This document shows, one piece after another, positions 44,172 to 53,161 of a stretch of 64,000 nucleotides of DNA. Below the pieces are notes generated by a model. It was not told where the DNA came from. It saw nothing but the letters and a program-made list of their open reading frames with translations, and did no database searches. The position numbers and the translations under genes are program-made. The DNA comes from Bacillota bacterium (GTDB lineage Bacteria; Bacillota; Clostridia; Lachnospirales; Lachnospiraceae), in the NCBI GenBank assembly GCA_023386315.1, contig JAEWJZ010000009.1, forward strand, positions 1-64,000, written 5' to 3'. Position 1 is the first letter of the stretch. The number at the start of each line of letters is the position of its first letter.

Positions 44172-45053
44172 TTAATGATGTACCATATCTTCATAAAATT
44201 CATAGGCTTCTTTATCAGTAAATCCTTCATGAACAATTTTTCTGACTGCTGCGCACATTTCAACGGGATTTTCACTCTGGAATATGTTCCTTCCCATGTC
44301 AACCCCCTTTGCACCGTGGCTGATGGAAAGATAAGCAAGCTCCAGTGCCTCTTTCTCCGGAAGTTTCTTTCCTCCTGCTACCACAATGGGAACCGGACAG
44401 GCTGCAACCACCTCTTCAAAGTTCTCACAGTAATAGGTTTTAATTATATTCGCCCCCAGCTCCGCAACAATTCGTGTAGCCAGCTTAAAGAACCGGTCTG
44501 TACGTTCCATCTGCTTTCCAACTGCAACAACTCCCATAGTAGGAATGCTGTAGCGGATGCCTAAATTAACTGCCTTTGAAAGATTGTCAAGACTGGACAG
44601 CTGTCCGTCTGCTCCGATAAAGGTCTGGATCGCCAGACAGTCCGCATTCATACGAATTGCATCTTCAATATCCACTGCCAGTATTTCATGGGAAAGATCT
44701 TCATCGAGCATGGATGATCCTGAGGTTGTCCGAAGAGCAATGCCTTTCTTTCCTGCAGCAGGTACACAGCTTCTGATTGCTCCTCTGGTTCCCATTAAAA
44801 CATCCACATATGGAAGAATCTTAGGTACAACCAGATCAAGACGTTCCAGACCTGCGGCAGCTCCCATAAAATATCCATGGTCAAATGCAAACATAACCGT
44901 ATTCTGGCTGGTTTCATCAAAGATATTAGACAGATGCTTTTTCATACCCCAGTCTAAATTGTTTGCCCCTTTTACGTGAAACGGCTTATTGTTTCCAAAG
45001 GGAATCTCCGTATAATAATTGTGTGCAACTTTTACGCCATCAAGATCTGCCAT
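44172..45053 (-). CDS. lsrF: LsrF, 3-hydroxy-5-phosphonooxypentane-2,4-dione thiolase
   Basis: LsrF transfers an acetyl group from the isomerised phospho-AI-2 to CoA, the last step of AI-2 breakdown. The product is 293 residues, class I aldolase-like TIM barrel. It opens MADLDGVKVAHNYYTEIPFG like the enterobacterial protein and has MFAFDHGYFMGAAAGLE, VLMGTRGAIR, IIKTYYCENFEEVV (Schiff-base lysine region) and VVAGGKK. GGAG lies before the ATG. It ends the lsrACDBF operon. Its presence argues strongly that this is an AI-2 locus and not a generic pentose system. Confidence 0.92.
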   Translation of the reverse strand: MADLDGVKVAHNYYTEIPFGNNKPFHVKGANNLDWGMKKHLSNIFDETSQNTVMFAFDHGYFMGAAAGLERLDLVVPKILPYVDVLMGTRGAIRSCVPAAGKKGIALRTTSGSSMLDEDLSHEILAVDIEDAIRMNADCLAIQTFIGADGQLSSLDNLSKAVNLGIRYSIPTMGVVAVGKQMERTDRFFKLATRIVAELGANIIKTYYCENFEEVVAACPVPIVVAGGKKLPEKEALELAYLSISHGAKGVDMGRNIFQSENPVEMCAAVRKIVHEGFTDKEAYEFYEDMVHH

Positions 45054-45106
45054 TTTTATTTTCTCCTATTCATTTTATTCATTTTGCCTCATTACCGGAC
45101 AGGCAA

Positions 45107-46246
45107 TCAGAAATCATAATTGTTCATATTATCTTTGTTAAATATGGTCCGTTCCGGAAGAAGAACAACTCCATTGTTCACCTCACCGGTAGATGCCCCT
45201 TCTACCAGACAGTCATTTGGCAGTACTTCCACAGTACCGATCTTCGGTATATCTACCTTATCGCCTACCTTTAACTGATTCCCCGCAGATATGTATGCTG
45301 CTAAATAGCTGCCGATTGCGCCTTGAACCTGACAATCCCAAAGTCCCCACTGTTCGATGATTCCCGCATTGCAATAATCCTTGATGGACATAGGGGAAGC
45401 GAAGCCGGTGATTGTGACATTCTCTTTTGTAAGCCCTTTGTTCTGAGCAGCCTTACACTGACCAGGCAGAGCTGTTGAGTCATTGCAGATAATCAAATCA
45501 ATATCCGGATTAGCCTCCAGAATAGATGCTCCAATGGAAACAGCTTTTTCAGCATCCTGCTCCGAATAGTAATTATCCGGTGCTACATTTTCCCAGTTTG
45601 GATAATTCTCCTTAATATACGATTCTCCTGCTGCCTGCCAGGAATTCTGATCGGCAACTGTTGCCTGGGAATAATGCCAGCAATATTTAATCTTATCAGC
45701 TTTCACATCCTTTCCCCTCTTTGTCAGAGAATCCACTCCCATATCAACCAGCATCTTACCAAGTATATCCGGAGTACCCTGGGATACCATCAGCGTGCGG
45801 GCTGTATTTGATACGTCAGAATCCCAGGTAACCACAGTCACTCCTGCTGCTGACGCTTCCTTCAGTGCCGAATCAAGTCCGGTCGCATCTACAGATGAGA
45901 CACAAATCGCATCAACCCCGCTTGCCACCGCGTTATTAATTACCGAAACCTGATCTGCCACAGCCGCATTTGGACTTCCCTGGTAATCTACGTTTATTCC
46001 CCACTCTTTTCCGTATTTCTGAGCCCCTTTTCCTGCTGATTCAAAGAACGCATTACCTGTCAGTTTTGGTATGAATACCACCGTCTTTCCGGTGATATCG
46101 GAAACCTTACCACTGTCTTTGACTGCCTCTGCTTTGGTATCAGCAGCTTTTGCTGCTGCCTCAGTTGCCCCTCCGGATTTGCTGCACCCCGTTACTGCAG
46201 TTACTGCCAGCATTCCTGCCATTACAAATGCAATTGCCTTTCTCAT
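45107..46246 (-). CDS. lsrB: LsrB, AI-2 substrate-binding lipoprotein
   Basis: A lipoprotein of 379 residues with a lipobox near residue 21 (AVTAVTGCSK). The mature protein is a type I periplasmic-binding fold. AI-2 contact motifs described for LsrB are conserved: VFIPKLTGNAFFES (Lys), VVTWDSD (Asp), TVADQNSW (Asp-Gln), TGFASPMSI (Pro), and the C-terminus VVLLPERTIFNKDNMNNYDF is almost that of the enterobacterial protein. It binds the THMF/borate form of AI-2 at the outer membrane face of the cytoplasmic membrane and feeds LsrACD. Ribosome site AAGGAGG. An A/K/T-rich linker follows the lipid-modified cysteine. Confidence 0.92.
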   Translation of the reverse strand: MRKAIAFVMAGMLAVTAVTGCSKSGGATEAAAKAADTKAEAVKDSGKVSDITGKTVVFIPKLTGNAFFESAGKGAQKYGKEWGINVDYQGSPNAAVADQVSVINNAVASGVDAICVSSVDATGLDSALKEASAAGVTVVTWDSDVSNTARTLMVSQGTPDILGKMLVDMGVDSLTKRGKDVKADKIKYCWHYSQATVADQNSWQAAGESYIKENYPNWENVAPDNYYSEQDAEKAVSIGASILEANPDIDLIICNDSTALPGQCKAAQNKGLTKENVTITGFASPMSIKDYCNAGIIEQWGLWDCQVQGAIGSYLAAYISAGNQLKVGDKVDIPKIGTVEVLPNDCLVEGASTGEVNNGVVLLPERTIFNKDNMNNYDF

Positions 46247-46297
46247 AAGAAAATCCTCCTTCTTTTATATAACCCTTTATAAATGAGGCGTTACCCT

Positions 46298-47326
46298 CTA
46301 TTTACCTTTCCCGTTCCATTTCATTTTCATAAGATAAGTTTTTAATTGGGTACGGCCAAACACAGCCCGCCCAATTATGATTACCAGTAATAGAATTCCA
46401 ACCGGTATATCAAGATACTGCTGGCTCACTTTAAAGCAAAGAGGCAGACCAAATCTTAATGTACCGATGGCAATTGCCGCCAGCGCCGTACCAGGGACGC
46501 TGCCCTTGCCGCCCGTACTTAATGTTCCGCCAAGAACTACAGCTGTAATGATGGGCAACGTCAGTGTTGCTCCGATATCACTTTTGGCTGTCCCTAAATA
46601 AGACGTCAGAATAATTCCTGCTACAGACGCACTGACCGCCGAAAGCACATATGTACTCATAATAATCAGCTTTGTGTGGATTCCCGAATATTCTGCTGCA
46701 TTTTGATTGACACCAACTAAAAACACCTGTCTTCCGTAGCGGGTTTTATGTAAAAGAAGGTATGCCAGAACCGCAAGTATCAGAAAAATAATAACCTGGC
46801 TGGGAATAACTCCAAACAACTTGAATTTAGACAGTTTAAGAAAGCTTTCCGGAAACCCGTTAATTCCTTTATAGCTTTCTGTTGCAGACAGTTTTGAAAC
46901 CAGAAGTCCAATTCCCGTATAAAGAAAACTTCCACCCAAAGTAACTACCATAGGCTGAACTTCGCAGTACGCAATAAAAAAGCCTGAAATTCCACCGCAC
47001 AATCCTGCAGCTGCCATTGCAAGAAAAGAAGCTGCCCAGATATTAACTCCTCCATCCTGCCAGGCAACACCAAGTATAATGGATGACAATCCAACAATGG
47101 ATCCTGCCTGAATATCAATTCCTCCCGTGATCATTACAAAGGTTACAAACAGGGAGATAATGCAGATGGAAATAATATCATTCATGCTGCCAAACAATAC
47201 TCTCGGCATTAAAAATTTACTGTTTTTTGTTGCAAAAATAACAATTTCAAGTACAATCACCAGAAACAGAATAAATTCCCACTTTTTCCATATCTGTTTC
47301 ATTTTCAGGGAAAAAGAAGTTCTCAT
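46298..47326 (-). CDS. lsrD: LsrD, AI-2 ABC transporter permease
   Basis: The product is 342 residues with 8-10 predicted transmembrane segments and the BPD_transp_2 (RbsC-like) fold. VMITGGIDIQAGSIVGLSS and the cytoplasmic-loop motif GTLSTGGKGSVPGTALAAIAIG are visible. It overlaps the lsrC stop by 4 bp (ATGA). It forms a heterodimeric permease with LsrC. The LsrC/LsrD assignment follows gene order and is less certain than the family. Confidence 0.87.
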   Translation of the reverse strand: MRTSFSLKMKQIWKKWEFILFLVIVLEIVIFATKNSKFLMPRVLFGSMNDIISICIISLFVTFVMITGGIDIQAGSIVGLSSIILGVAWQDGGVNIWAASFLAMAAAGLCGGISGFFIAYCEVQPMVVTLGGSFLYTGIGLLVSKLSATESYKGINGFPESFLKLSKFKLFGVIPSQVIIFLILAVLAYLLLHKTRYGRQVFLVGVNQNAAEYSGIHTKLIIMSTYVLSAVSASVAGIILTSYLGTAKSDIGATLTLPIITAVVLGGTLSTGGKGSVPGTALAAIAIGTLRFGLPLCFKVSQQYLDIPVGILLLVIIIGRAVFGRTQLKTYLMKMKWNGKGK

Positions 47327-48321
47327 GCTTTTTTTCCTCCTTTTTCAGCGGTTCTGGCAGATAAAATTTCATGTCGGTTTTTCAACGCTGCACGGTTTTG
47401 AACAGCCGTATTAATTACTACAATCGTCAACAGCAGAAAACCCGTAATCGTATTGTCGTAATCTGATGAAAATCCTAAAAAGACAAGGATTCTGCTGATG
47501 GAAGACATGATCACTGCACCGATGGATGCACCAGCCAGGCTTCCAATACCGCCAGTCAGGCTTAAGCCCCCTAATACACATGCTGCGATTGCTTTCATCT
47601 CATATCCATTACCTGCGGTGGGAGTGATAAATCCAATTCTGGAAGCATAAATCATCCCTGCCATTGATGCAAAAACTCCGCACAGCACATATGCCATGAT
47701 TTTGGTTTTATCTGCCGGTATTCCTACCAGTGTAGCTCCCGCGGCGTTATCTCCCACTGCCACAAAATATTTTCCTTTCCTGGTTTTCGTAAGAATCAAA
47801 TGTCCAATAATTACAATTACAAGTGCTGCTCCATAAAAATATGTAACATTGCCTGCCAAAAAGCGATTTGACAAAATGGTGAAATCCGCTGGCAGATTTT
47901 CTACCCAGGCACCCTTTGTGTATACATAAACAATGCCCCTGACAACTCCATTGACTCCCAATGTAAAGATCAGAGACGGTATGTTTAATACCGCAACTCC
48001 TATTCCATTGATCAGTCCCACCAGCGCTCCCACTAAAACTGATGCAGACAAAGCTGCTCCAATTCCGTAACCATCCCGAAGCAGTGTGGCACCCACAGCA
48101 GCTGAAAGTCCCAGCACTGCACCAATTGATACATCAATTTCCCCTGTCAGGATAACAAATGCAATTCCTGCCGAAAGAAAAGTGAATACAACGCTGTCAT
48201 TAAAACAATTGATGATCGTTTCCGGCTTCCAGAAGCTTTGATTGATCAGACCTACCAGAAAAATCAGCACTGTCAGGAATAGAAAACTGTTTATTTCCCG
48301 GTTTTTTATAATTTTCCTCAT
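47323..48321 (-). CDS. lsrC: LsrC, AI-2 ABC transporter permease
   Basis: The product is 332 residues, multi-spanning, RbsC-like. It carries IAFVILTGEIDVSIGAVLGLSAAVGA near the N-terminus and VLGGLSLTGGIGSLAGASIGAVI near the C-terminus, the conserved permease-ATPase coupling region. The ATG overlaps the lsrA stop by 4 bp with GGTGAAGGG as ribosome site. It is the partner of LsrD in the AI-2 importer. Confidence 0.87.
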   Translation of the reverse strand: MRKIIKNREINSFLFLTVLIFLVGLINQSFWKPETIINCFNDSVVFTFLSAGIAFVILTGEIDVSIGAVLGLSAAVGATLLRDGYGIGAALSASVLVGALVGLINGIGVAVLNIPSLIFTLGVNGVVRGIVYVYTKGAWVENLPADFTILSNRFLAGNVTYFYGAALVIVIIGHLILTKTRKGKYFVAVGDNAAGATLVGIPADKTKIMAYVLCGVFASMAGMIYASRIGFITPTAGNGYEMKAIAACVLGGLSLTGGIGSLAGASIGAVIMSSISRILVFLGFSSDYDNTITGFLLLTIVVINTAVQNRAALKNRHEILSARTAEKGGKKA

Positions 48322-49856
48322 CCCTTCACCTGCTTTCCCTCACCAACACCAAAGGATGCTGCCATCAGTCCGGACTGGGTAATTTCATGCTTTTTCAGTT
48401 CCCCTCTGATTCGCCCCTGATACACTACGACAGCCCGGTCTGACAATTCTACAATTTCTTCCATATCAGAAGAAATCAGCATAACAGCTACCCCCAGTTT
48501 TTTAAGTTTATGAATAATCCCATATACATCCTTTCGGGCTGCTGCATCAATACCTCTTGTGGGTTCATCAAGGATCACCAGTCTGGGACTGGTTGCCAAT
48601 GACCTTCCAATTACAATTTTCTGCTGGTTTCCGCCAGATAAGCTGCCTGCAGTCTGATCCTGCCCTGTTATCTTAATTCTGAAATCATCAACGTATTTGC
48701 CGGTTATTTTGTATTCCGCCTTTCTGTTAACAAATATCTTCCCCATTGATTTCCCGGTAATAAGTGCAGAGGTCATATTTGCAGCCACATCACTGATTCC
48801 AAACATTCCGTTAAGACGACGGTCCTCCGGAACATAGTTAATACCAGCCTTTAATATCTCCCTGGTAGAAAGACCGGTCACATCTTTTCCAGCCAGAATG
48901 GCCGTTCCGGAAAGCACTTTATCTTTACCAAACACGGTTACAGCCAGCTCTGTACGGCCTGCACCGACTACTCCGGCCACGCCGAGAACTTCCCCCGGAT
49001 AGATATTCAGATTGATATCGCGAAATCCATAACCCGAAAAATTCTTTAACTCAAACACAGGCTCCAGCCCGGTATAATCCAGTTCCTCTGCTTCCTGTCT
49101 TTCAGCCTCCTTGCAATCAATCGGGAGCAGCCCCTTAACCAGCATCTCCCTGGTGAATTCAGTAATTTTTCCCTTCAGCGTAATAACACCGTCTCTCATG
49201 ATTGCCACATGGGTTGCAATTTGGAATACCTCTGTCAGACGGTGGGTGATATAAATCATACCAATTCCTTTTTTCTTTAAGTCTTCCACAATCTTAAAAA
49301 GACTTTCTACTTCATCAAATGTGAGTGCACTGGTCGGTTCGTCCAGGATCAGAATCCTTGCCTGCCTCATCAGTCCTCTTAAAAGCTCTACCAGCTGCTG
49401 CTCTGCTATGGATAAGCTCATAGCCTTCCTTCCCAGATCCAGATCCCAGCCGATTTCATCCTTAATTTCTTTCAATCTTTTTTTAAGAATCCCAGGCTTT
49501 TCGCTAAAACCAATCAGGATATTCTCCTCTACTGTCATATTAGGAAACAGCATAGGTTCCTGAGGCACCATATAAATACCCTTTGCCAGAGACGTACTTG
49601 GCTTGAAAACAGTCATCTTCTCTCCAGCAACGGAAACACTCCCTTCATCAGGCTGATAGATGCCCATAATTATTTTCATCAAAGTACTTTTTCCAGCTCC
49701 GTTTCCCCCGATCAGCGCCAGCACTTCACCTTTACCCACGCTTATATCAATTCCTTTTAAAACAGAATTGAGACCAAACGTTTTTATAATTCCGCTGGCA
49801 GTAAACAGTTTTTGATCCGCACACGCCGCTTCTGAATGTTTTGTCATTTTTCCCAC
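48318..49856 (-). CDS. lsrA: LsrA, AI-2 ABC transporter ATPase
   Basis: The product is about 510 residues, with two fused ABC domains as in sugar-type importers. Domain 1 has Walker A GGNGAGKSTL, signature LSIAEQQLVELLRG (a degenerate LSGGQ) and Walker B ILILDEPTSAL. Domain 2 has VVGAGRTEL in the Walker A position (degenerate), LSGGNQQKIVIGRSL and LVILDEPTRGID. The GTG at 49856 and the ATG at 49847 are both possible. The ATG has a GGTGGG site 8 bases upstream. It is the first gene of lsrACDBF, divergent from lsrR, with a promoter and operator-like element upstream. Confidence 0.9.
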   Translation of the reverse strand: MGKMTKHSEAACADQKLFTASGIIKTFGLNSVLKGIDISVGKGEVLALIGGNGAGKSTLMKIIMGIYQPDEGSVSVAGEKMTVFKPSTSLAKGIYMVPQEPMLFPNMTVEENILIGFSEKPGILKKRLKEIKDEIGWDLDLGRKAMSLSIAEQQLVELLRGLMRQARILILDEPTSALTFDEVESLFKIVEDLKKKGIGMIYITHRLTEVFQIATHVAIMRDGVITLKGKITEFTREMLVKGLLPIDCKEAERQEAEELDYTGLEPVFELKNFSGYGFRDINLNIYPGEVLGVAGVVGAGRTELAVTVFGKDKVLSGTAILAGKDVTGLSTREILKAGINYVPEDRRLNGMFGISDVAANMTSALITGKSMGKIFVNRKAEYKITGKYVDDFRIKITGQDQTAGSLSGGNQQKIVIGRSLATSPRLVILDEPTRGIDAAARKDVYGIIHKLKKLGVAVMLISSDMEEIVELSDRAVVVYQGRIRGELKKHEITQSGLMAASFGVGEGKQVKG

Positions 49857-49887
49857 CCACCAATTTGAGATATTTGTTTTGATGTGA

Positions 49888-49935
49888 AACTTTTGTTACA
49901 GTCATCATCATACATGATTCCATACAGCTTGTCAA
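49888..49935 (-). promoter_or_regulatory. lsrA promoter with overlapping LsrR operator candidate
   Basis: TTGACA (49930-49935), 17 bases, TATGAT (49907-49912) on the minus strand. A 20 bp element (49888-49907, plus-strand AACTTTTGTTACAGTCATCA) overlaps the predicted start of transcription. It matches 17 of 20 positions with the element at 50118-50137 beside lsrR and contains the palindromic core TGTTACA. The rest of 49936-50056 is AT-rich with no gene. Confidence 0.65.
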
Positions 49936-50056
49936 TAGGTTCCAGAAAAATCTATGGTGCTTTTTCACTAATATTTCAATTATTATCTTCGTATTTTATG
50001 CATTTATTTTATTTTTCCCGATATATATCATTTTTTTTATTTTTAATTCGGCACTA

Positions 50057-50137
50057 TTGACAGATGATATACAAATTGCTATACTACATTTAGTTGCAAA
50101 CATTTTATTTATACAACAACTTTTGTAACAATCATAA
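50057..50137 (+). promoter_or_regulatory. lsrR promoter with downstream operator candidate
   Basis: TTGACA (50057-50062), 17 bases, TATACT (50080-50085) on the plus strand. The element AACTTTTGTAACAATCATAA (50118-50137) lies just downstream of the expected start, where a bound repressor would block transcription. It is the twin of the element at the lsrA promoter. Confidence 0.65.
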
Positions 50138-50156
50138 GAAACCGGAGATGAACAGA

Positions 50157-51077
50157 ATGAACTACGAAGAATCCCTTATCGTCAAGACAGCATGGTATTA
50201 TTACATAGAGAATATGACGCAGCAAAAAATTTCGGAACGGCTCGGTATTTCCCGAATGAAGGTAATAAAACTACTGGATAAAGCGCGGCAGAACGGGGTA
50301 ATACAGTTTAAAATTTCACAGGAGCGCAGCCATCACCTGCAGGTCGAACAGGACCTGATCAGCAGATGGAATTTAAAAGATGCATTTGTGGTACCAGCCT
50401 CACCCGATGATTCCTGCGCAAACGATACAGTTGCCAAAGCCGCAGCCATGTACATCAATGAACGGATCACGGATAACACTTATATCAACATCGGTTACGG
50501 GGACACTCTAAGCCGGGTTTTAAACCATTTGGCAACAGTGACGGAAGCACCTGTTTCTGCCGTTTCTTTAACCGGCGGAGTCAGCTACTATCTTCCCAAT
50601 ACCTTCTCAAGCGTTTTTAATGCAAAACTTTATTTATATCCGGCACCATTAATTGTATCAACGAAGGAACTTTGTAATGCGATGCAGAGGGAGCCCTCCA
50701 TTCAGGAAATCTCACGAATGGTAAACCTGGCTTCTATGACAGTTATAAGCATCGGAGGAATTAATGAAGATGCAACAATTATAAAAAATGGGATTTTCAC
50801 AAAAAATGACTTTCTTTACCTTTCCATGCAGGGAGCTGTTGGTGATCTCTTAAGCCATTTTATTGACAAAGATGGGAATCCGGTTGAAACAGATATTGAA
50901 GAACGACTTTTAAGCACCCCTTTGACCACACTCCGTGCTCTTCCAAACGTAATTGGAGTGGCAGCCGGAAGCAGCAAGGTGAAAGCAATCCGGGCTTCTT
51001 TAAATGGCGGATATTTAAATACACTGATTACTGATGAAGAAACCGCTCTGAGCCTGCTCGCTGAAGATCCCGGCTGA
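50157..51077 (+). CDS. lsrR: LsrR-type transcriptional regulator (SorC/DeoR sugar-binding family)
   Basis: The start at 50157 (MNYEESLIVKTAWYYY) is chosen because GGAG lies 9 bases upstream. An ORF extension to 50094 has no ribosome site and contains the operator. The product is 306 residues. The N-terminal HTH reads MTQQKISERLGISRMKVIKLLDKAR, followed by a SorC-type effector domain (NIGYGDTLSRVLNHL, SLTGGVSYY, YLYPAPLIVS, VISIGGI, GVAAGSSKVKAIRASLNGGY). LsrR represses lsr genes until phospho-AI-2 binds. It is divergent from lsrA and upstream of lsrK, the enzyme making its inducer. Confidence 0.9.
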   Translation: MNYEESLIVKTAWYYYIENMTQQKISERLGISRMKVIKLLDKARQNGVIQFKISQERSHHLQVEQDLISRWNLKDAFVVPASPDDSCANDTVAKAAAMYINERITDNTYINIGYGDTLSRVLNHLATVTEAPVSAVSLTGGVSYYLPNTFSSVFNAKLYLYPAPLIVSTKELCNAMQREPSIQEISRMVNLASMTVISIGGINEDATIIKNGIFTKNDFLYLSMQGAVGDLLSHFIDKDGNPVETDIEERLLSTPLTTLRALPNVIGVAAGSSKVKAIRASLNGGYLNTLITDEETALSLLAEDPG

Positions 51078-51104
51078 TAACAAAAACAAAATGGAGGTAT
51101 CTGC

Positions 51105-52670
51105 ATGTCATCAAATTATCTTTTAGCTATTGACGCCGGAACCGGAAGTGTACGTGCCGTATTGTTTGATCAAAAAGGAAACCAGATCGCCTGTGCACAG
51201 ACGGAATGGGAGCACAGAGAGGACCCTCTCTATCCTGGAAGCATGGATTTTGACTGGGAGCATAACTGGGAGCTTGCAGCCGCCTGCATTCGCCGGGTCA
51301 TAACAGGCAGCGCTGTAAATCCCCGGGAGATTGCCGCAATATCCACCACCTGTATGAGAGAAGGCATTGTTCTCTATAATAAAGAGGGCATTGAAATCTG
51401 GGCCTGTGCCAACGTCGACGCCAGAAGTAATGATGAAGTAGAACAGCTAATCCGCCAGGATCCGGAACTGGAACGTATCCTGTATGAGGAATCCGGTCAG
51501 TCTTTTGCTTTAGACGCCATTCCAAGACTTCTCTGGGTAAAAAATAAGCTGCCGGATATTTATGAAAAAACCGCTCAATTAGGGATGTTTAACGACTGGC
51601 TTTGCTATAAATTAACTGGGATTCTTGCTGTTGAGCCAAGTAACGGCTCTACCTCCGGACTGTTTAACTTAAAGTCCCGGACATGGGATCCTTTCATCAA
51701 CCAGAGGTGCGGCTTACGGACCGATTTGTTTCCTCCTGTAAAAGAATGTGGTACTGTGATCGGGAAAACCATTTCCGGACTGGAGCAGTCTACGGGACTT
51801 TCAGAGGGAATTCCCGTGGTTGCAGGAGGCGGGGATGCTCAGCTGGGCTGTATCGGGGTAGGAGTTGTAAACTCAGGAGATGCCGCAGTATTTGGCGGAA
51901 GCTTCTGGCAATATGAATACAATACGGACACTCCTGTTATGGATCCTCTCTGCCGGGTCCGGGTCAACTGTCATGCCATTCCATCTCTCTGGCAGTACGA
52001 AGCTCTGGCATTTAAACCGGGTCTTGTAATGCGCTGGTTCAGGGACAGCTTTTGCCTTGCAGAAAAAGAAGCCGCATTGAAAACCGGAAGATCTGTTTAT
52101 GATCTGATGAACGAAGAAGCAGAAAAAATACCCGCAGGATGTTATGGCATGATGTGTGCATTTTCAGATATCATGAATTTTATCAACTGGAAACATGCAG
52201 CCCCTACCTTCTCTAATTTTGAACTTGATTCTGACAAATTTAATCATTACACCTTTTACCGGGCAATCCTGGAAAATACGGCTTTCATTACAAAAGGGCA
52301 TTTAGAGCTTGTAAAAAGTACCACCGGACATTTACCAGAAGAAATTACGTTTGCTGGAGGAGCAGCAAACAGCCGTCTCTGGGCACAGATTTTATCGGAT
52401 GTTCTGGGGATTCCGGTTAAAATACCAAAAGTCAAAGAAGCGACCGCCTTAGGAGCCGCGATTCTTGCAGGTTATGGAATTGGTTTGTATCAGGATATAT
52501 CACAAACAGCAAAAGATCTTGTTATCATAGAACATCGGCTCACGCCAGATATGGAAAATCATAGAATCTACGAGAAACTTTACGGAACATGGAAAGAATT
52601 TTACAGCACACAGCTGACTCTCTGCGACCGGAAGATCACAAAAAATATGTGGATAGCCCCAGGCTTATAA
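51105..52670 (+). CDS. lsrK: LsrK, autoinducer-2 kinase
   Basis: A FGGY-family kinase, 521 residues. The N-terminal ATPase motif is AIDAGTGSVRAVLFDQKG. The LsrK-type sequence MREGIVLYNKEG, WACANVDARS, PRLLWV and PSNGSTSGLFNL is present, and the C-terminal FGGY signature region reads FAGGAANSRLWAQILSDVLGIPVKIP (core AGGAANSRLW). The last residues, MWIAPGL, match the enterobacterial end closely. It phosphorylates AI-2 after import, trapping it in the cytosol and producing the LsrR inducer. Ribosome site GGAGG. It follows lsrR by 27 bp. Confidence 0.92.
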   Translation: MSSNYLLAIDAGTGSVRAVLFDQKGNQIACAQTEWEHREDPLYPGSMDFDWEHNWELAAACIRRVITGSAVNPREIAAISTTCMREGIVLYNKEGIEIWACANVDARSNDEVEQLIRQDPELERILYEESGQSFALDAIPRLLWVKNKLPDIYEKTAQLGMFNDWLCYKLTGILAVEPSNGSTSGLFNLKSRTWDPFINQRCGLRTDLFPPVKECGTVIGKTISGLEQSTGLSEGIPVVAGGGDAQLGCIGVGVVNSGDAAVFGGSFWQYEYNTDTPVMDPLCRVRVNCHAIPSLWQYEALAFKPGLVMRWFRDSFCLAEKEAALKTGRSVYDLMNEEAEKIPAGCYGMMCAFSDIMNFINWKHAAPTFSNFELDSDKFNHYTFYRAILENTAFITKGHLELVKSTTGHLPEEITFAGGAANSRLWAQILSDVLGIPVKIPKVKEATALGAAILAGYGIGLYQDISQTAKDLVIIEHRLTPDMENHRIYEKLYGTWKEFYSTQLTLCDRKITKNMWIAPGL

Positions 52671-52700
52671 ACAGAAGTAAATAATAAGGAGAAAACGAGT

Positions 52701-53051
52701 ATGTATATAATGAATGAATCTGAAAAGGAATACCGGTTCGGAAACAGCGGACCCAAATATCTGATGAAGGGACCCCGCATGAATTTTGCAGTGGTGCAGT
52801 TTCAGCCCGGCGAGGACTTCACCGCACATTACCATAATGTGATGGAAGAAAATTTCTTCATTCTGGAAGGAGAAATAAATATTGTTGTAGATGGAGTAAC
52901 CTATCATTTAAAGCAGGGGGATTTCATACATATTGAACCATCAGAGATCCATTACTGCTTTAATCCGTTTCAAACCACAGTGAAAATGATTTCCACTCTG
53001 GCACCATATCAGGATTCGGATAAGGTTGAGCTTAAAGATTATACGTTTTAA
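52701..53051 (+). CDS. Small cupin protein of the lsr locus
   Basis: The product is 116 residues with a single cupin barrel. Metal-binding motif 1 is FTAHYHNVMEENFFILEGE (two His and Glu) and motif 2 is DFIHIEPSEIHYCFN (His). AAGGAG lies ahead of the ATG, 30 bp after lsrK, in the same operon. No LsrG (ABM-fold isomerase) is present in the window, although LsrF, which needs the LsrG product, is. The cupin may therefore perform the isomerisation of phospho-AI-2, but that is inference. A sugar-phosphate isomerase or sensor role is also possible. Confidence 0.82.
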   Translation: MYIMNESEKEYRFGNSGPKYLMKGPRMNFAVVQFQPGEDFTAHYHNVMEENFFILEGEINIVVDGVTYHLKQGDFIHIEPSEIHYCFNPFQTTVKMISTLAPYQDSDKVELKDYTF

Positions 53052-53063
53052 TGTTACTGTTAT

Positions 53064-53100
53064 GCAGATAAGAGACAGCGTTTTGCTGTCTCTTATCTGC
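53064..53100. terminator. Long perfect hairpin after the lsrRK-cupin operon
   Basis: GCAGATAAGAGACAGC / GCTGTCTCTTATCTGC is a perfect 16 bp stem with a 5-base loop, 13 bp past the cupin stop. A T tract follows after about 12 bases on the plus strand. It lies between convergent operons. Confidence 0.75.
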
Positions 53101-53161
53101 TGAATGCTCTTATTTTTCATTTAGGATTGTTCCGACCAATCTCAGGCAGCTCCATTCTTTA

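Noticed and set aside
44033..44338. N-terminal extension of the adenosine deaminase frame
   Set aside because: It runs through the lsrF terminator and the promoter at 44062-44090. The ribosome site and family start point to 44032.
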